From Mesostigma viride (Eukaryota; Streptophyta; Mesostigmatophyceae; Mesostigmatales; Mesostigmataceae), in the NCBI GenBank assembly GCA_009746045.1, contig RPFO01000076.1, positions 868,114 through 932,113 on the forward strand: a stretch of DNA of 64,000 nt. The letters run 5' to 3'. Numbering within the stretch: position 1 is the first letter of the stretch; the number at the start of each line of letters is the position of its first letter. Under the pieces are notes generated by a model that was given only the letters and a program-made list of their open reading frames with translations, made no database searches and was not told the origin of the DNA. Positions 50,265 to 62,671 of the stretch are shown here, piece by piece. Made by a program: the position numbers and the translations under genes.

Positions 50265-52602
50265 AGTTGTATGAGAGTGAATGCCACGAATTCCGCCATG
50301 GTTCTTGCAGGAAGTTGCCTTTATTAATAACAAGGAACACAGACGTAAGTCACGTCACTTCCAAGACTGCACGCAGCACAGACGACTGGGTCACAGTGCC
50401 AAGAGAACGTGCACGCAAGAACTAGCGTCCCGGTGCGACCAAGTCACACATATAGGTTGTTAGGGACGCGTCCAAGTATTCAGCTGCACTGTCACAGCTG
50501 AACTGTCAATCAATTGATTACACAGACTCTGGCACGCCTTTGGCGCGCAGATCTATCAATTGTCCATACGGCTAGTCCTGTGGACCTATCCGTACACTGC
50601 TCAGCATCAATTGTCTCATAGGTCCTGGCGCGCTACAGCGCGCCTACCTATCAATTGACCATCAAGTCCTGTACAAGTCCTGTCAACGTCCTGCGGACTA
50701 TCAAAGTGACACTTGTACATCCTGTGTCCGTACGCGCCCACAGTGGCGCGCCGGGTACTGTCGGCACAGCCTAGGAAACGTCATAACTTTTACGTTCCTT
50801 AACTCGTCGTCTGTCCCAACTCAGTCCTCACAGGAGGACTGAGTTGACAATTTTCAACCGCGTGTAGCGACTAGGTGGGGGGTCCATCCCAAATGTTTTG
50901 ATGTGGATCTGGGGTGTACTAGATATCATTTTGTTGGCAAAAATACTGCATATGTGAAAACTTGACCCGAACACCTGAAAATTACACGGACGTTGGGCGC
51001 CCCTCGCGAATTTGCATTTTTCGGGATAAGAACGAGTGGGAAAAATTCAATCAAATCCTGGTGCATGAAGAAAAAATATAGGCATGTAAACAACATAGTT
51101 CTTGAAGCGTGGCAAAAAACTGGGCTCCATTTGGCCACTGCAACTGCCTGAAACAATTAAAAAACTCTCAGTCCTCAGGAGAGGAATGGGGCTTTTGCTA
51201 ACTTTGCTAGCATGTAAGTGCGGTCATACTACATCACCGTGGCCACCAACCATCCCAATCAACTCATTTCCCTTCAAGCATTACAGGACAACACACTTGC
51301 ATCATCATACTTCAGGTATATCATGCCTTATCATGTAGTGAGAGCCTATGCATGCATGTAGGGAATGGGCTTGGATACCTACCAACAAAGGGTTATGTTA
51401 TAAGTGTCAACCACCAATATAATGGGTAGGTTAAGCATATTTCCATTGTTTCAAACAACAATAGATATGGCTATAACTGTTTTGCCTTGCCATGATGTGG
51501 CCAACATAGTTGCTGGCACATGATGGCAGTGGTTTGTCACCAAGACTTTTCACTCACCCGTAAAAGCTTGAATGCACCCTTGACGCAGCCCGTGGCCACA
51601 CAATCATGCAGTATGAACGTAGCAAAAGAATAACTAACATCTATGAAGGTGTTTAAACCTGCACAGCTCCTAAAACCCTGCACAACTACACTGGGTTAAG
51701 GCAAATGCCTGCTAACATCATCTGAAAAGGGGGTTTTAGAGAGGGGCAGGCAACGGTCAAGAAAGAGCATCAAGACTTGAACCTGACAACGCCTCGCAAG
51801 CTTAAACTCATGTACGAACATCAAGGAACGAAGAGGCAACGATTATCCGGCTTTACCTGGCACGGCTGGCGTTACCTTGGCCCAGGCGGTGCCCGCAAAA
51901 GTGGCACTTTGCGGCACATAGACCATGACGTGACAGAATGGTCGAGATCATCAAATCTATACTGTCACTCAATATATTCTAATGCAACTCATGTTAACAT
52001 GTAGAAAGAAACCTATCAGCCATTGAAATTGCGCCGGAAAGCAAGCGCAGTAATCAATTCCGTCGACCTGCCTTATCGCAGTTTTTTCCAGCAAGAACAG
52101 TGCCGACACCGGGTAAATCGCATCCCCGCGAGCTAAAAATTGATTTATATCATCTTTAGGGCATGTTAAATCTATTTACTGAGTTTGGACGGCTAACTCG
52201 TCCGCAAACGTAAACTGCATGCATGGGCGCGAGCCGCCATGGCTAGGTCGTGCATTTCCGGAACTCGCGTTTCACGTGGAAAAGTACCCTTACCACCTGT
52301 ACTTTGACCGTACAGTTAGCCGCGCATACCAAATCCAAAAAAATCCCAAAAATATGTCCAAGAAAGATCTTTTCACGTAGTATTTGAATAAATTTTGAGA
52401 GAATTTTTTTGTCAAACATTCTGACCGGGGCGAATTTTCTACGAAACCCAAAAACTCGGTCCTCTAGAGAGGACTGAGTTCAACTCAGTCCTCCGTAGAG
52501 GACCAGGGACAGACGACGAGTTAACCAAATGAGGCGTTCAAGGTGCCGTTGGAAAGAGCGTAACAATCTCTATCCATCTAACGTAAATCCTTTACGTTAA
52601 CT
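50265..52602 (-). repeat. Copia-3 3' LTR, split by a TTAA-flanked element
   Basis: 50265-50802 plus 52525-52602 match the 5' LTR 62062-62671. The last bases differ: AACGTAAAGGATTTACGTTAG here against CTTTCAACACGTTAG in the other copy, after the shared AGTT. The polypurine tract AAAGAAAAGAAGGGATTGG lies at 52621-52603. Confidence 0.78.
50803..52520. mobile_element. 1,718-bp TTAA-flanked TIR element without genes
   Basis: TTAA at 50799-50802 and 52521-52524; perfect 15-bp inverted ends CTCGTCGTCTGTCCC, followed by further hairpins (AACTCAGTCCT-CACAGG-AGGACTGAGTT near 50818-50845; a matching set near 52455-52505). The other LTR has TAAA at the site without insert. TTAA duplications are used by piggyBac and Kolobok elements; the ends do not start CCC as in typical piggyBac. 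No ORF above noise. Confidence 0.8.
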
Positions 52603-52624
52603 CCAATCCCTTCTTTTCTTTAGG

Positions 52625-53550
52625 GATCACATCCCCTGCCAGGGACCCTTGAGGTAGCTTGAAATGTCCTTCACTCCAGCTTGAAGCTTGAACAGATGTC
52701 TTTAATGGCCATTGCCATTCCCCCAGCCCTTTCTTTTAAGGAACTGGAAAAGAAACAGATCTGCCACAGGGAAAACCATTCCATGAGAAATGGATAAAAA
52801 CCTATGGAAGTGGCATTACAGAGTACCACCAGATATTAGAAGCACACAAAATTAAATATATACAGGTTAATTCTATGAGGTCTTCTCCAGGAATTAATCC
52901 CATCACCTCGGTAGAGCCTCCAGTACAATGACCTTCTGGCGGTGAGTTACATTAATCCCAGATACTAATCCCATAAAACCCAGTACATATTCAATATAAG
53001 TACAATAAATCCATGACAATTAAAATACCACTTGACAAAGTAAGGCGTATTACAATAGTTTGCCTGTCATTCTCTCAACAGGGGTCTATTGGCGCCCGTC
53101 TTACGGCGCCCGTCTACTTGCCAGATGGTAAACTGCCACAGCAAACAAATGACAAAATGAAACACATAGGCAACAATCCTGCCCTGGGGAACTAGGGAAG
53201 TCTGAACAGGCAAACACCTGAACAGGCCAGCTTGTAGAAACATAATACCAGGGAATCGAACCCCGCCCTATAAACCCCAGAATAAAGGTTCCCAGACCAT
53301 TGTGAGAAGTATGTACAAATATACATTTCTTTTAAAATAGAATACATGGTCTGTAATGGACCTGTCAACCTTGTGTAGTCAACAGCATGAACCCCAGCCA
53401 AAGCCTGGCTGTATCCTGATCAAATTCAGAGTGAGTGTACCATGGTCCATGAGCCTTAGTACAGAGTAAAATACAGGTATTATTATGCCAGTCACAATGC
53501 TGACACTACCACACAACCTGCTCTCCAATGCCCTATAACCAGGCACCAGC
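52625..53550 (-). other. 3' untranslated region of Copia-3
   Basis: Lies between the pol stop (53551) and the polypurine tract. No ORF of interest. Confidence 0.5.
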
Positions 53551-54397
53551 TTAGACAGCTTGCTGAGATGGGTCCATCAGTGACTGAAGAACCTTGTATT
53601 GCACTGCTGCCTTCTGCACTAGCTTGGTCAAAGCATCAGCAGGATTGTCAACCCCAGGGATATGCTCAATATTGGCCAAGGAGGACAATTCCTTAAGAAG
53701 GAGATAATCCAAGTCCCTACTTCTGGCCATCTGCCTGTGCACAAACTGCACCATCCCCATGGAGTCTGTTTTGAGAAGAGTGGTAACCTGAAGTGGCCAA
53801 GGAGTGTTAGAAGTCATCTGATGAAGCAACTCCTTCAGATAAAGGCTTGTGTGAATGCCTTCACAAATAGCCCTGCATTCTGCCACATCACTGCTGACAG
53901 CCACCCGTTTGTGCAGGCGACTAAACCAGCTCACCAAACTCCCCAGGCCTTCCTGTCTGAGCACAAAGAGCCCTGCAGCCCTGCCCCTGACCTTGGAGAC
54001 CTGCCTGCTGTCCATTGAGCTATCCACATACAGCTCCATGCAAATGGGTTGTGATAAATCCACTGCAGACAACAGAATGCCAGATGAAGCCCTGACCTGA
54101 TCAGCCACCTTGGCAGACCCTAGCTCCACCAGCATGTCATCAGGCAACCTGGCTATGACCATAAGGTCTGGCCTGGAAATGCCTGCAACCCAAGCAACCA
54201 TGCCTCTGACCATAGGACACAGTGCCTGTGTGATGGTTGGAGGAAGCTTGCTAATGAGGGTCTCTTGATAATCATTGCCCCCCACCAGCAGCATACGCCA
54301 CTCTCCCCCCTTCTTCACCAATGTGGCCTCCATGCCCACAAACAGGAGAGGCTCATTCTCCACCTGCCATTGCTCCCTACCCAGAGGAAACTTGGAC
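53551..54397 (-). CDS. Pol of Copia-3, C-terminal part (end of RT, RNase H)
   Basis: Continues the RT frame after the piggyBac insertion (VENEPLLFVGMEATL). RNase H motifs ELYVDSSMDSRQV near 54030, SSDVAECRAICEG near 53900, LKTDSMGMVQFVHRQ near 53780, GVDNPADALTK near 53650; stop at 53551. When one TTAA and the insert are removed the join keeps the reading frame. Confidence 0.82.
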
Positions 54398-54401
54398 TTA
54401 A

Positions 54402-57259
54402 CCCCTAAACCGTCCTCGTGCCGATTTTCGACTGCGAGTTTTTCTCATGCCTCACATTCGGCATGAGTTTGTGCGCCCTGTAGGGATTTGGCGGGAGGGT
54501 TTTGGCGGGAACCAACTAGACCACCGAAAAGATCTAGATTCACTCTATCCGTAGGACACTTGTCTGACCGTATTTGACCACCGTATCAGGGTGGAAACCC
54601 TGGTCAAAGTCAACAGGGTACCCTGGTGCATGCAGGTTTGGGCGGTAAAAAAAATTGACAAAAACGTACGAAAACGAAGGATGCGAAAAAAGGGGGGAGC
54701 GCGGACGTAGACATGGCGGACGAAATGCAGGCAGATATACGGACTTTCAAGGTAAAGAAGGGCATTTTCATGGCAGTGCCTGTGGAAAAATTCGGACGAG
54801 ACTGGGCGATAGAGCAGTATGGGGAAAAACAAAGCGAGGTACGTTTGCCGGGCAAGGTAGTGACAGTGAACAGGTCCGGAGATGGTGCACGGTGCTATTT
54901 CCCGGACGACAAGCTCACGTACCCATTCACCCGTGAGCAGATTTTCATATATTCGTGCAGCTCAGATGAGTACGAAGCTCTAGTGAAAGAATGCGCCGCC
55001 AGGAAGGTCCCAACGGCAGGTAGCAGTGACGATGATAGCGAGCAGGGCCAGGATAGCGATTCTGACGCCGGCGAGGACGACGACGACAAATCCGAGGATA
55101 TCGAGCTGCCCACACCGGTCAAGCGACGCGAGCCGGGGAAGCGCGCTGTCGGCAACCCGAAGAAGAACCCAGCCATCAGCCACGCCCCGAAAAGGCGCCG
55201 TCAGACCAAGGCGGCGGCCAGCGAGAGCGTTGTCTCGGACGCTTCCGATGACGACTTTGTTTACCAGAAGGGTGCGGAGGGTCCGGTGCCGAGCGGTGAG
55301 GCTGAGCTCGATGATTCGTTTTTCCTAACGACACTCCTGCCACTGAGGAGCCAGCCGAGACTGTCTGGAAATCTGGTTTCGGCAAGCCAGGTGTGTTTCC
55401 TTTTCCCGATACTCCGGTGCTGTCGCCGATGACGGGTACCGCCTGCTATCAAAACCTTTCCCCTGCCCAGCTCGAGTTTGGGCCCCTCGGGCTGTTCTCC
55501 CTTTTCTGGTCCCAACGTGATGTCGTGGCCAAGATTGTCAAGGAGACCAACGACTATGCTGAGCTCAAGGGGGCGGGCAAGCCAGGTGAGCGTGAGTGGC
55601 ACCCCTTAACAATGCATGAGATGGGCAAATTTCTGGGTGGAGCAGGTGCTGTGCCAACTGTGCTGCGCGCAAGGCAGGAAGCACAAGACCTCGGTCATGT
55701 GCGAGCACTGTGACATGGCGTTCTGCAGCAACAGCGAGCGGAACTGCTTCGGCCTCTTCCACTCCGGGCAGGTGGAGGGGCTGGACTTCAACGTGACGAA
55801 GCAGCGGGTATGGCAGCGCCTCTCCCAGCGTGGCGAATGCGCCAAGAATTTCAAGGGCGCCACTACCACGAGGGGTCAGCAGCCACCACCCGGAAGCTCA
55901 AGGGGGTGGCGCGGCGCCGCCATCTCAGGGCGGAGCATGTCCGCCTGGGATATAGTCCTACGGAGGCTGACTAAGAATGCTAGCATTTGTTGCCTACGTG
56001 GCATGGCGTTTGGCCTTTCCTGCCCGCGCTCATGCGCGCCGTGTATCACCATGGGCCGGCATGGTTTGAAGTGTGTGTTATTGTTTCATGGACCCACCTG
56101 TGCATGTGTTATTTGGTTTCATGTTGTTAGCCTGCATGGGTTATTGTTTCATGGTCATGTCTTATTAGCTTTCATGTTTATGCATAACTTGTGCAGTTTG
56201 AAAATCTGCTCCGTGATGGTCACAGTGCCACCTATTTCTAGTTGGCAATTTTCAGTGTTACTGCATGCATGGTCCCTTGGTCACTAATTTATCTAGGAGT
56301 GCTGGGATGTTTTGACTTTGTGTGCAAGGTCCATCATGCATGTAAAAATAAGTACCACAGTATCAGCGGGTCTGCAAGCATTTACGCTTATTGTGGCATA
56401 TATTTGTGCCACATAGGAGCTGGAATAAACATAATCATGCATGTTTCATGCTTACCTATCATTTCCATGTTCAAAACTGCACTAGGATGTTTATTCTAGC
56501 CCCCCCCAAACTGGTCACTCAGAATAGTCACCAGCTATTTTTAGCATTATCTTGTGGGTCCCTGGGTGAAACAAGACATGTAAGTGTTTGGATGTAGTGC
56601 TTGGGTACAGTTGCAGTCCCCCCTGAAATACTAGGGTGAAATCCAAGGTATACGTGCTCCATCATGTATGATAAGGTTGTGAACCCCGTACTCGCGGCCC
56701 GCGCGTAGTCGTCTCCAATCATATCCGGCAGGGACCTGTAGTGGTTATGGCAGGTATTGGTGGCACACAGGTTGGAATAAGTGTTAGCATGCATGTTTGC
56801 CCATACTCCATGCTTGCATATCGTTTCCATGTTCAAAACTGCACTAGGATGCCTATTTTAGCCCCCCAAAAACTCGCGACTCGAAATAGTCACCAGTTAT
56901 TTTTAGCACCAGCTGATGGGTCCCCGGGGGAGTTACAATTTTTAGTGTTTGTATCCCATCCTAACTAAAAAATCTATCTACAAAACCAACCCCAGGGTCA
57001 ACTCATTGAGGAAAGGGGTCTATCATCCATTATAAGGGTGTCACCGCGCACACTCACCGTACCCCCTGAGGGGGGGCTATTTATAGAGCAGGGGGGGCTA
57101 GCACTGGGACCACCCACTATACCCCCAGGTGGGCCCTAATATGGTTATGCTTGGTTCCTAGTATGGTCTAGAAAAAATAATTAGGCTGAATGGGGGCACC
57201 TGTGGCATACTGTGCAACTCGTGACTCATTTTAGTCACGAGTCAAAGACGGTTGAGGGG
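54402..57259 (+). mobile_element. piggyBac-type transposon, internally deleted, in Copia-3 pol
   Basis: 2,858 bp flanked by TTAA (54398-54401 and 57260-57263). Inverted ends CCCCTAAACCGTC and CCCCTCAACCGTC (12 of 13). It encodes pieces of a piggyBac transposase on the plus strand. Two ~180-bp direct repeats (about 56390-56575 and 56745-56935, with CATTTCCATGTTCAAAACTG) lie in its non-coding half. Confidence 0.9.
54713..55900 (+). pseudogene. piggyBac transposase remnant: N-terminal region, start of DDE domain, Cys-rich domain
   Basis: ATG at 54713 (MADEMQADIRTFKVKKG). Residues ~20-85 have a Tudor-like look (GRDWAIEQYGEK, RLPGKVVTVNRSGDGARCYF), then an acidic Asp/Ser stretch and basic KRRRQTKAAA. 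A frame change near 55315 leads to FSLFWSQRDVVAKIVKETND and EWHPLTMHEMGKFLG, the opening of the DDE_Tnp_1_7 domain. Right after this, in another frame, comes CQLCCAQGRKHKTS..MCEHCDMAFC...CFGLFHS, the piggyBac C-terminal Cys-rich domain. The catalytic centre with its Asp residues is deleted, so it cannot move itself. Confidence 0.8.
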
Positions 57260-57263
57260 TTAA

Positions 57264-59897
57264 TGATGGAGATCAGCTCCTTAAGCCACGACGTGGGAGC
57301 TATCAGATGTAGGTCATCCCCGTGCAGCGAAGCATACACTGGCAGGCCTTCCCATTGCCCCAGAAACAGACAGGGGTCTACAGGAGAGACCTTCAAGTTG
57401 CAATGCTCCTTCAGGAAACGGTTGAGAGTCTCCCTCCAGATTATTGGACTTGACCTCAGGCCCTCCAGGCCCTTGAGGATTTTAAGGAACTCAGTGTGAA
57501 TGTCCCTTTCCATACAGCAGGCACCCTGACATAGAAAGGCGTCTTGCCCTCCCACTTTTCCTGTGCCACATCTGCATCCCCCTCCAGAAATGCCCTCTTG
57601 AAGTCTACCACCACTGAGCCATAGTCCAAGCCCTTGTTGAGAAGGCCTAGAAATACACACAGCAGCAGCCTCCAAGTGTCATGCAGCATGCCAGGGGTAT
57701 ACAACTCCTCAGCAGTGCACTCACCAGTACCCTTGAACTCATTCAGCACTGGCCTGACATGTGGTACCTTGACCCCGTCCACCTCCTTCATCTTGATGAC
57801 AAACTTGAGCTTGAGTAGACGTCGTGCAGGAGGCAGGTCATTGACAGGTTCCACGCATTTCTTGGAGATCCAGTCCTCCCCAGATTTAATCAGACCCAGT
57901 GTGACCTGGGGACACATAATGGGAGAGGACATGAGCTTCACCAGGCCTTGGTAGTTGATAGGGCTGTGTCCAGCAAGTGAGTGAGGACCAATGCCCAAAC
58001 TGCTTGGATGACTAGCAGCTGGCAATATGAGGTCATCAACCAAGGGCTCCTGCCCCTGGCACACTTGCACACGCTTAACCGTCCTGGTTACTGCACGTGA
58101 TAGGTGAGTGGTCCTGAAATTAATCAGTGGGACCTGACCAGCCCCTTCCTTAGTCAGGAGAGAGGACGTGATCACTACCCCATCCTGGCATAGGAAATTC
58201 TGCCCCAGAAGAGCAGGTCCCTGATAGCCCTCCAAGACACAAAATGCAGTGTCCTGTCCAAGGATAGGAATAGATACCTCACCCAGTACCTTCACGTGTA
58301 CCCCGCCACTGAAGTCAGACACAAACTGATAGCTGGGTTCAGTCATGCTGTACCCTGCTGCAGCCCTGGTCCCAATGATGGAAACCTGAGAATTAGTGTC
58401 TACCTCTAAGGCAGTGTCCAGCCCCAGATTGCCATGCCACCTGAGCTTGGCTACCTTGGGCTGCTTCTTGGCTCTTTGTAGAGCCCCAATCAATCCAGCC
58501 AAACTTGTCCCCCTGGGCTTGGTTAGTGCCTTGGGCTTGACAGTTGACTCCCCAGCTGTTGACCTTGCAGCCTGTTCAACAAGTACCTCTGCAACCTGGC
58601 CAGGGCTGACAGATTCCCCTGCAACAGATGTGGTCGTTGCGTCAGTGATGTCACCTGGGACCTGAAAATCCTGCAGATCCTGTGAGCCTTGTGCCTGACT
58701 GCCCTCATTCATCAGGTTAGGCTTGACATATGACCAACTCAGCCGGTGTACATGCTTTGGTTCGTCCTCCATGCTGACCAAGCATGCGTGGCTAGCTTCA
58801 TCAACCTGGGTAACCACCCCAGGACTCCAGCTACCACGTTTGCCATAAAGGCTAGGTTCCTTCCAAGCTAGGACCTTCTGACCCACTTGTGGCTCCAGCA
58901 TCTTCCAACCCCGGTCCTTCTCCCTCAGCTTGGCAAAGGTGACATGTGCAGCATGTTTCCAGCCCTCCAGCACATGTGGTGGGCACAGGCCATGATATAG
59001 ACCCATTGGGCTGACAGCAACTCCATCATAGTAGAAGTTAACCCTGCTGTTCAGCTGCTGCTCCACGTTCCTCAGCCATGCACTCCTGACAAGTGCAGGT
59101 GCAGACAAGGGTACCCAGTCTTCAGAGATGATCAATTTCTTGACCTCCTGGATTGCCCTCTCGATAGCACCCTGCTGCCCATGAGCCTCCCTAGGTGTAA
59201 CCAGCAACTCAGGAAGGGTAGGATCACCCTTGAGATGCTGAAACTGCATGTCCACCTGGATCCTTGTGGTAGGAAACTTGGCTCTTACATTCTGCAGGGC
59301 AGCCAGCAAGTACCTGTTCTTCATAGAAGGTAAATGCTCCAGCACCTTGTATTTTGTGTACCTGTCCACGCACACCAACAGTTGCATGCCCCTGATGTGT
59401 TGGATATCACACTGCAGATCACCAATGCTCTGAGGTAGAGCTTTGGCATGTGATTTCCTGGGCTTGTTGGAGGACAACTGGCACTTACACCGTGAGGCAG
59501 CTTGCTGACACGCCTTGAGAAGGGGTGCCCTGCCCATACGGAAGGCAAAGTTGTTTGACAGAGAAGTGGCATGCCCAAACATGTTGTGGATTCGGGCACC
59601 CAACTCCTGGTACACAGAGGAAGCAGTCCCTGGCACAGTCAGGACTGTGCTGTCAGGTTGTCCAGCATCACCATGCTGACTTCCATCCTGTTCTGACTCA
59701 GAGCCTGAGTCACCCTGCTCATGCCCAACACCTGGACCGCCAGCAGGGACCACATGCATACCACCAGAGGCCTTCACACCCCTCTGTGGTTGTACATTGG
59801 TTTCTCTCAAAATGAGAGGTCCACCCTCGTGCCCAGCACGAGGATGCATGGGGTCAGACATTCTTACAGCTGCATCAGCTGTCAAGGACGTCTTCAT
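57264..59897 (-). CDS. Pol of Copia-3, N-terminal part: integrase - protease-like - RT
   Basis: ATG at 59897. Integrase: HNMFGHATSLSNNF ... CQQAASRCKCQ near 59590-59490, D (LQCDIQHIRG) near 59415, D (IQVDMQFQ) near 59255, E (GAIERAIQEVKK) near 59165, C-terminal module near 58910-58720. Protease-like LEVDTNSQVSIIG near 58405 and GPALLGQNFLCQDG near 58215. RT VVDFKRAFLEGD near 57605; SLHGDDLHL near 57315. A frame change near 57505 separates WKGTFTLSSL from HTEFLKILKG, so one base was lost or gained. Same unusual domain order as Copia-2. Confidence 0.82.
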
Positions 59898-60037
59898 AGG
59901 AACCTGTACCTCTCCAGGTGACCTGGGGCCACCCTGAACCTGGAGATCACCCTCTTGTTGCCCAGATATAAAATCTGCATTGGAGCACCTGGCCTCCCCC
60001 TGGGTGAATTAAGGTGTGTAGGGGTTGCCTCAGACAG

Positions 60038-61152
60038 TCACTGCTCCTTGTTGTCTTCTTGCTGACTGCCCTTTGAAGGCTGGCCTGCCTGGGACTTGTT
60101 GTTGTTCTTCTTCTTGTTGTTGTTGTTATTCTTGTTGCTGCCCTGGCCCTGGGACTTCTTGAAGCTGGGACACTCCTTCTTGATGTGCCCCCACCCCTTG
60201 CACAGGTAGCATTGTATCTTTGACTTGCCCTGGCCACTGCCCCCGTTGTCAGACGCGTTGCCCTGCTTGGGCTGACCACCCACCCGCCTGAACACCGACT
60301 TGGAGTGTGACCTCCCGTCAGGGTCGGGTGAATGATTGGCCTTCGCTTGTTGTGGTTGCCCCTACGCCCTCCTTGGCTTCGGTCAGCCTCGGACGATTTG
60401 GAGCCACCCTGGGTACGCCCACCTGCCTGGGTAGCCTTCACTGCTGGCACTCCACCCTCAAACAGCTCCTCTGCCTCGAGTGCTTGTTTGATTATGACCT
60501 TGTAGGCCTTGAGGGTTGAGTGTGGGGCACACATGACCTTTAAGGAGCCACGTGTAGCCTTGTCCAGCCCAGAAACCTTGAGCCAGTTTGTCAGGGCTAT
60601 GTTGTCAGCAACATTAAAGCCATGAGCCCTGCCCTCCTCAACCATTTTACAATAGTTAAGGAAGTTCTGGATCAGGTCTCCCTTGACCTCCCACCCCTGG
60701 TATTTATCCTGCCAATGGATCCCCACTTTCTTCCTCTGATCCTCTAGCAGCTCCTTTAACTCTGCCACGTAGCTGGACCAGGCCTTGTTGGCCTTCTTAC
60801 ACTCTCTAGTGAGGTCCTTTATCTGATCTGTACACTTGCCAAAAGTCTGGCTACCTATCCAGATCTGGTAATAGTTTGTACCACCGTACAAACTTGGAAA
60901 CCCCTCTAGCCCCTCCACAAACTCCTCAGCCTGCTTGGGCTTTGTGTCTGACGTGACAGGTTGCAGTTGATTCACAATAAGCAAACCCTGGGTAGTGAGA
61001 TCATAACCAAGAACAGCTTGTGTATTATTATTGTGATGAACATTGGTAATTTCCCCGGTGACACCCACGTCATCTACGTGAGCTGTCCCGCTACCAGCAC
61101 CACCATTATTCCCACTGGCTGGGGCACCTTTGCTACGGCGCCCGTCTGCCAT
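60038..61152 (-). CDS. Gag of Copia-3 with zinc knuckle (one frame change)
   Basis: ATG at 61152 (MADGRRSKGAPASG). Copia Gag core (WSSYVAELKELLEDQRKKVG, KVSGLDKATRGSLKV), then a frame change near 60300, then CYLCKGWGHIKKEC (C-x2-C-x4-H-x4-C), an Asn/Lys-rich tail and stop TGA at 60038. The codon after this TGA is CTG, but pol is not in the same frame in this copy. Confidence 0.75.
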
Positions 61153-61320
61153 TCTGCACTACAAGCTATTCAAAACACCTTGACAGCAAAGCAGCAGAAT
61201 AAAGTATGTACAAAAGATTGTCGCAACTGCCGCCTGCGCCGGTGTCGCCGCCGCCCCCGCGAATCGCCGCTGAAAATTCGACAAAATGTCGACGAGCACT
61301 GGATAAAAAAAATGGCCGAC

Positions 61321-62037
61321 TCAGTAGTCGAGGCCCCGGAAATCGCAGTACTCATAGGTAAACTCAGGATCCTCCATATCCGGCGTGTGTGCCGGACCTG
61401 CACCGGTATGTATCAAAACCGGTGTGCTCCCCGTCGCGAAAGTTGCGCGCTGCCGACGTGCGACAAGGCGCAGAGGATGAGTAAAAATGGACAACAATTC
61501 CCAACCTGCGGGAATCCACTCTCGCAAAGATGCGAGAAAAGCCACCAGGTTAATGAGAACCTGGCGTTCGCGACTGCGTACGCCGCGTGTGAGCAGCGAC
61601 AGCAACGCGAGGTCTTGAAATAAATTTGTCGACACCGCCGGCGCGCCCCCCGTGCGTAGCGATGCCCAGTTTTGTAAGTTTCTCTGGTAGCCGGTGAGCG
61701 AAGAGATGGCGTTGTCCAGCTCCTCGATGGCAGTGGTGACCTCGTTCACCGACCGCAAACCTCCCCGCACCTGGACCGTAAATTGCGATAAAATGTTGCG
61801 AATCTGGTCCAACGGCGCGCGTATAGCCGGCACCAGCTGTGGCAATTGGGGGTCCTCGGGAAAATCCCCGAGCAATGGAAGAACTGCGCGCTGCCGACGA
61901 TGAAGTTCGTCGAGCGATATCGTGACCTCGTCAAGCAATTGCTGCCACGATGGCGCAGCCGGTCTTGGTAAAGGATCAGCCGGCGGTGCGGCTATCTCCT
62001 CATCGCCGGGAATTCGGAATTCTTTAGAATTTGGCAT
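61321..62037 (-). CDS. extra 5' ORF of Copia-3, 238 residues, unknown
   Basis: ATG at 62037, 24 bp inside the element from the LTR edge, MPNSKEFRIPGDEEIAAPP. Pro-rich N-terminus, then helical, Leu/Gln-rich body (LDQIRNILSQFTVQVRGG; LLSLLTRGVRSRERQVLINL) with a hydrophobic stretch VLINLVAFLASLREWIPAGW and an acidic, aromatic C-terminus FTYEYCDFRGLDY. Stop 168 nt before gag. No known family. Position matches the extra ORF of Copia-2. Confidence 0.6.
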   Translation of the reverse strand: MPNSKEFRIPGDEEIAAPPADPLPRPAAPSWQQLLDEVTISLDELHRRQRAVLPLLGDFPEDPQLPQLVPAIRAPLDQIRNILSQFTVQVRGGLRSVNEVTTAIEELDNAISSLTGYQRNLQNWASLRTGGAPAVSTNLFQDLALLSLLTRGVRSRERQVLINLVAFLASLREWIPAGWELLSIFTHPLRLVARRQRATFATGSTPVLIHTGAGPAHTPDMEDPEFTYEYCDFRGLDY

Positions 62038-62061
62038 CTTTGGAACGAGGCTTGTAATACG

Positions 62062-62671
62062 AGTTGTATGAGAGTGAATGCCACGAATTCCGCCATGGTT
62101 CTTGCAGGAAGTTGCCTTTATTAATAACAAGGAACACAGACGTAAGTCACGTCACTTCCAAGACTGCACGCAGCACAGACGACAGGGTCACAGTGCCAAG
62201 AGAACGTGCACGCAAGAACTAGCGTCCCGGTGCGACCAAGTCACACATATAGGTTGTTAGGGACGCGTCCAAGTATTCAGCTGCACTGTCACAGCTGAAC
62301 TGTCAATCAATTGATTACACAGACTCTGGCACGCCTTTGGCGCGCAGATCTATCAATTGTCCATACGGCTAGTCCTGTGGACCTATCCGTACACTAGTCA
62401 GCATCAATTGTCTCATAGGTCCTGGCGCGCTACAGCGCGCCTACCTATCAATTGACCATCAAGTCCTGTACAAGTCCTGTCAACGTCCTGCGGACTATCA
62501 AAGTGACACTTGTACATCCTGTGTCCGTACGCGCCCACAGTGGCGCGCCGGGTACTGTCGGCACAGCCTAGGAAACGTCATAACTTTTACGTTCCTAAAC
62601 CAAATGAGGCGTTCAAGGTGCCGTTGGAAAGAGCGTAACAATCTCTATCCATCTAACGTGTTGAAAGAACT
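62062..62671 (-). repeat. Copia-3 5' LTR
   Basis: 610 bp. In element orientation AGTTCTTTCAACACGTTAG, then ATGGATAGAG and CTTTCCAACGGCACC, as in the other Copia LTRs; ends CATACAACT. AATAAA-like motif near 62120 on the minus strand. Confidence 0.82.

Larger units (their letters stand above)
50265..62671 (-). mobile_element. Copia-3: Copia-type retrotransposon with two nested DNA transposons
   Basis: LTRs 62062-62671 and 50265-52602 (the latter split by 50803-52520). Both outer ends are flanked by AATGGG (50259-50264 and 62672-62677). Ends in element orientation AGTT...CAACT. Order on minus strand: LTR, CGTATTACAAGCC primer site, extra ORF, gag, pol, LTR. Pol holds a piggyBac derivative (54402-57259). 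One frame change in gag (near 60300) and one in pol (near 57505). Confidence 0.82.

Noticed and set aside
55616..56287. A complete 223-residue gene downstream of the Cys-rich piggyBac region
   Set aside because: Only the first ~90 residues resemble transposase; the remainder is low-complexity read-through of AT-rich transposon DNA.
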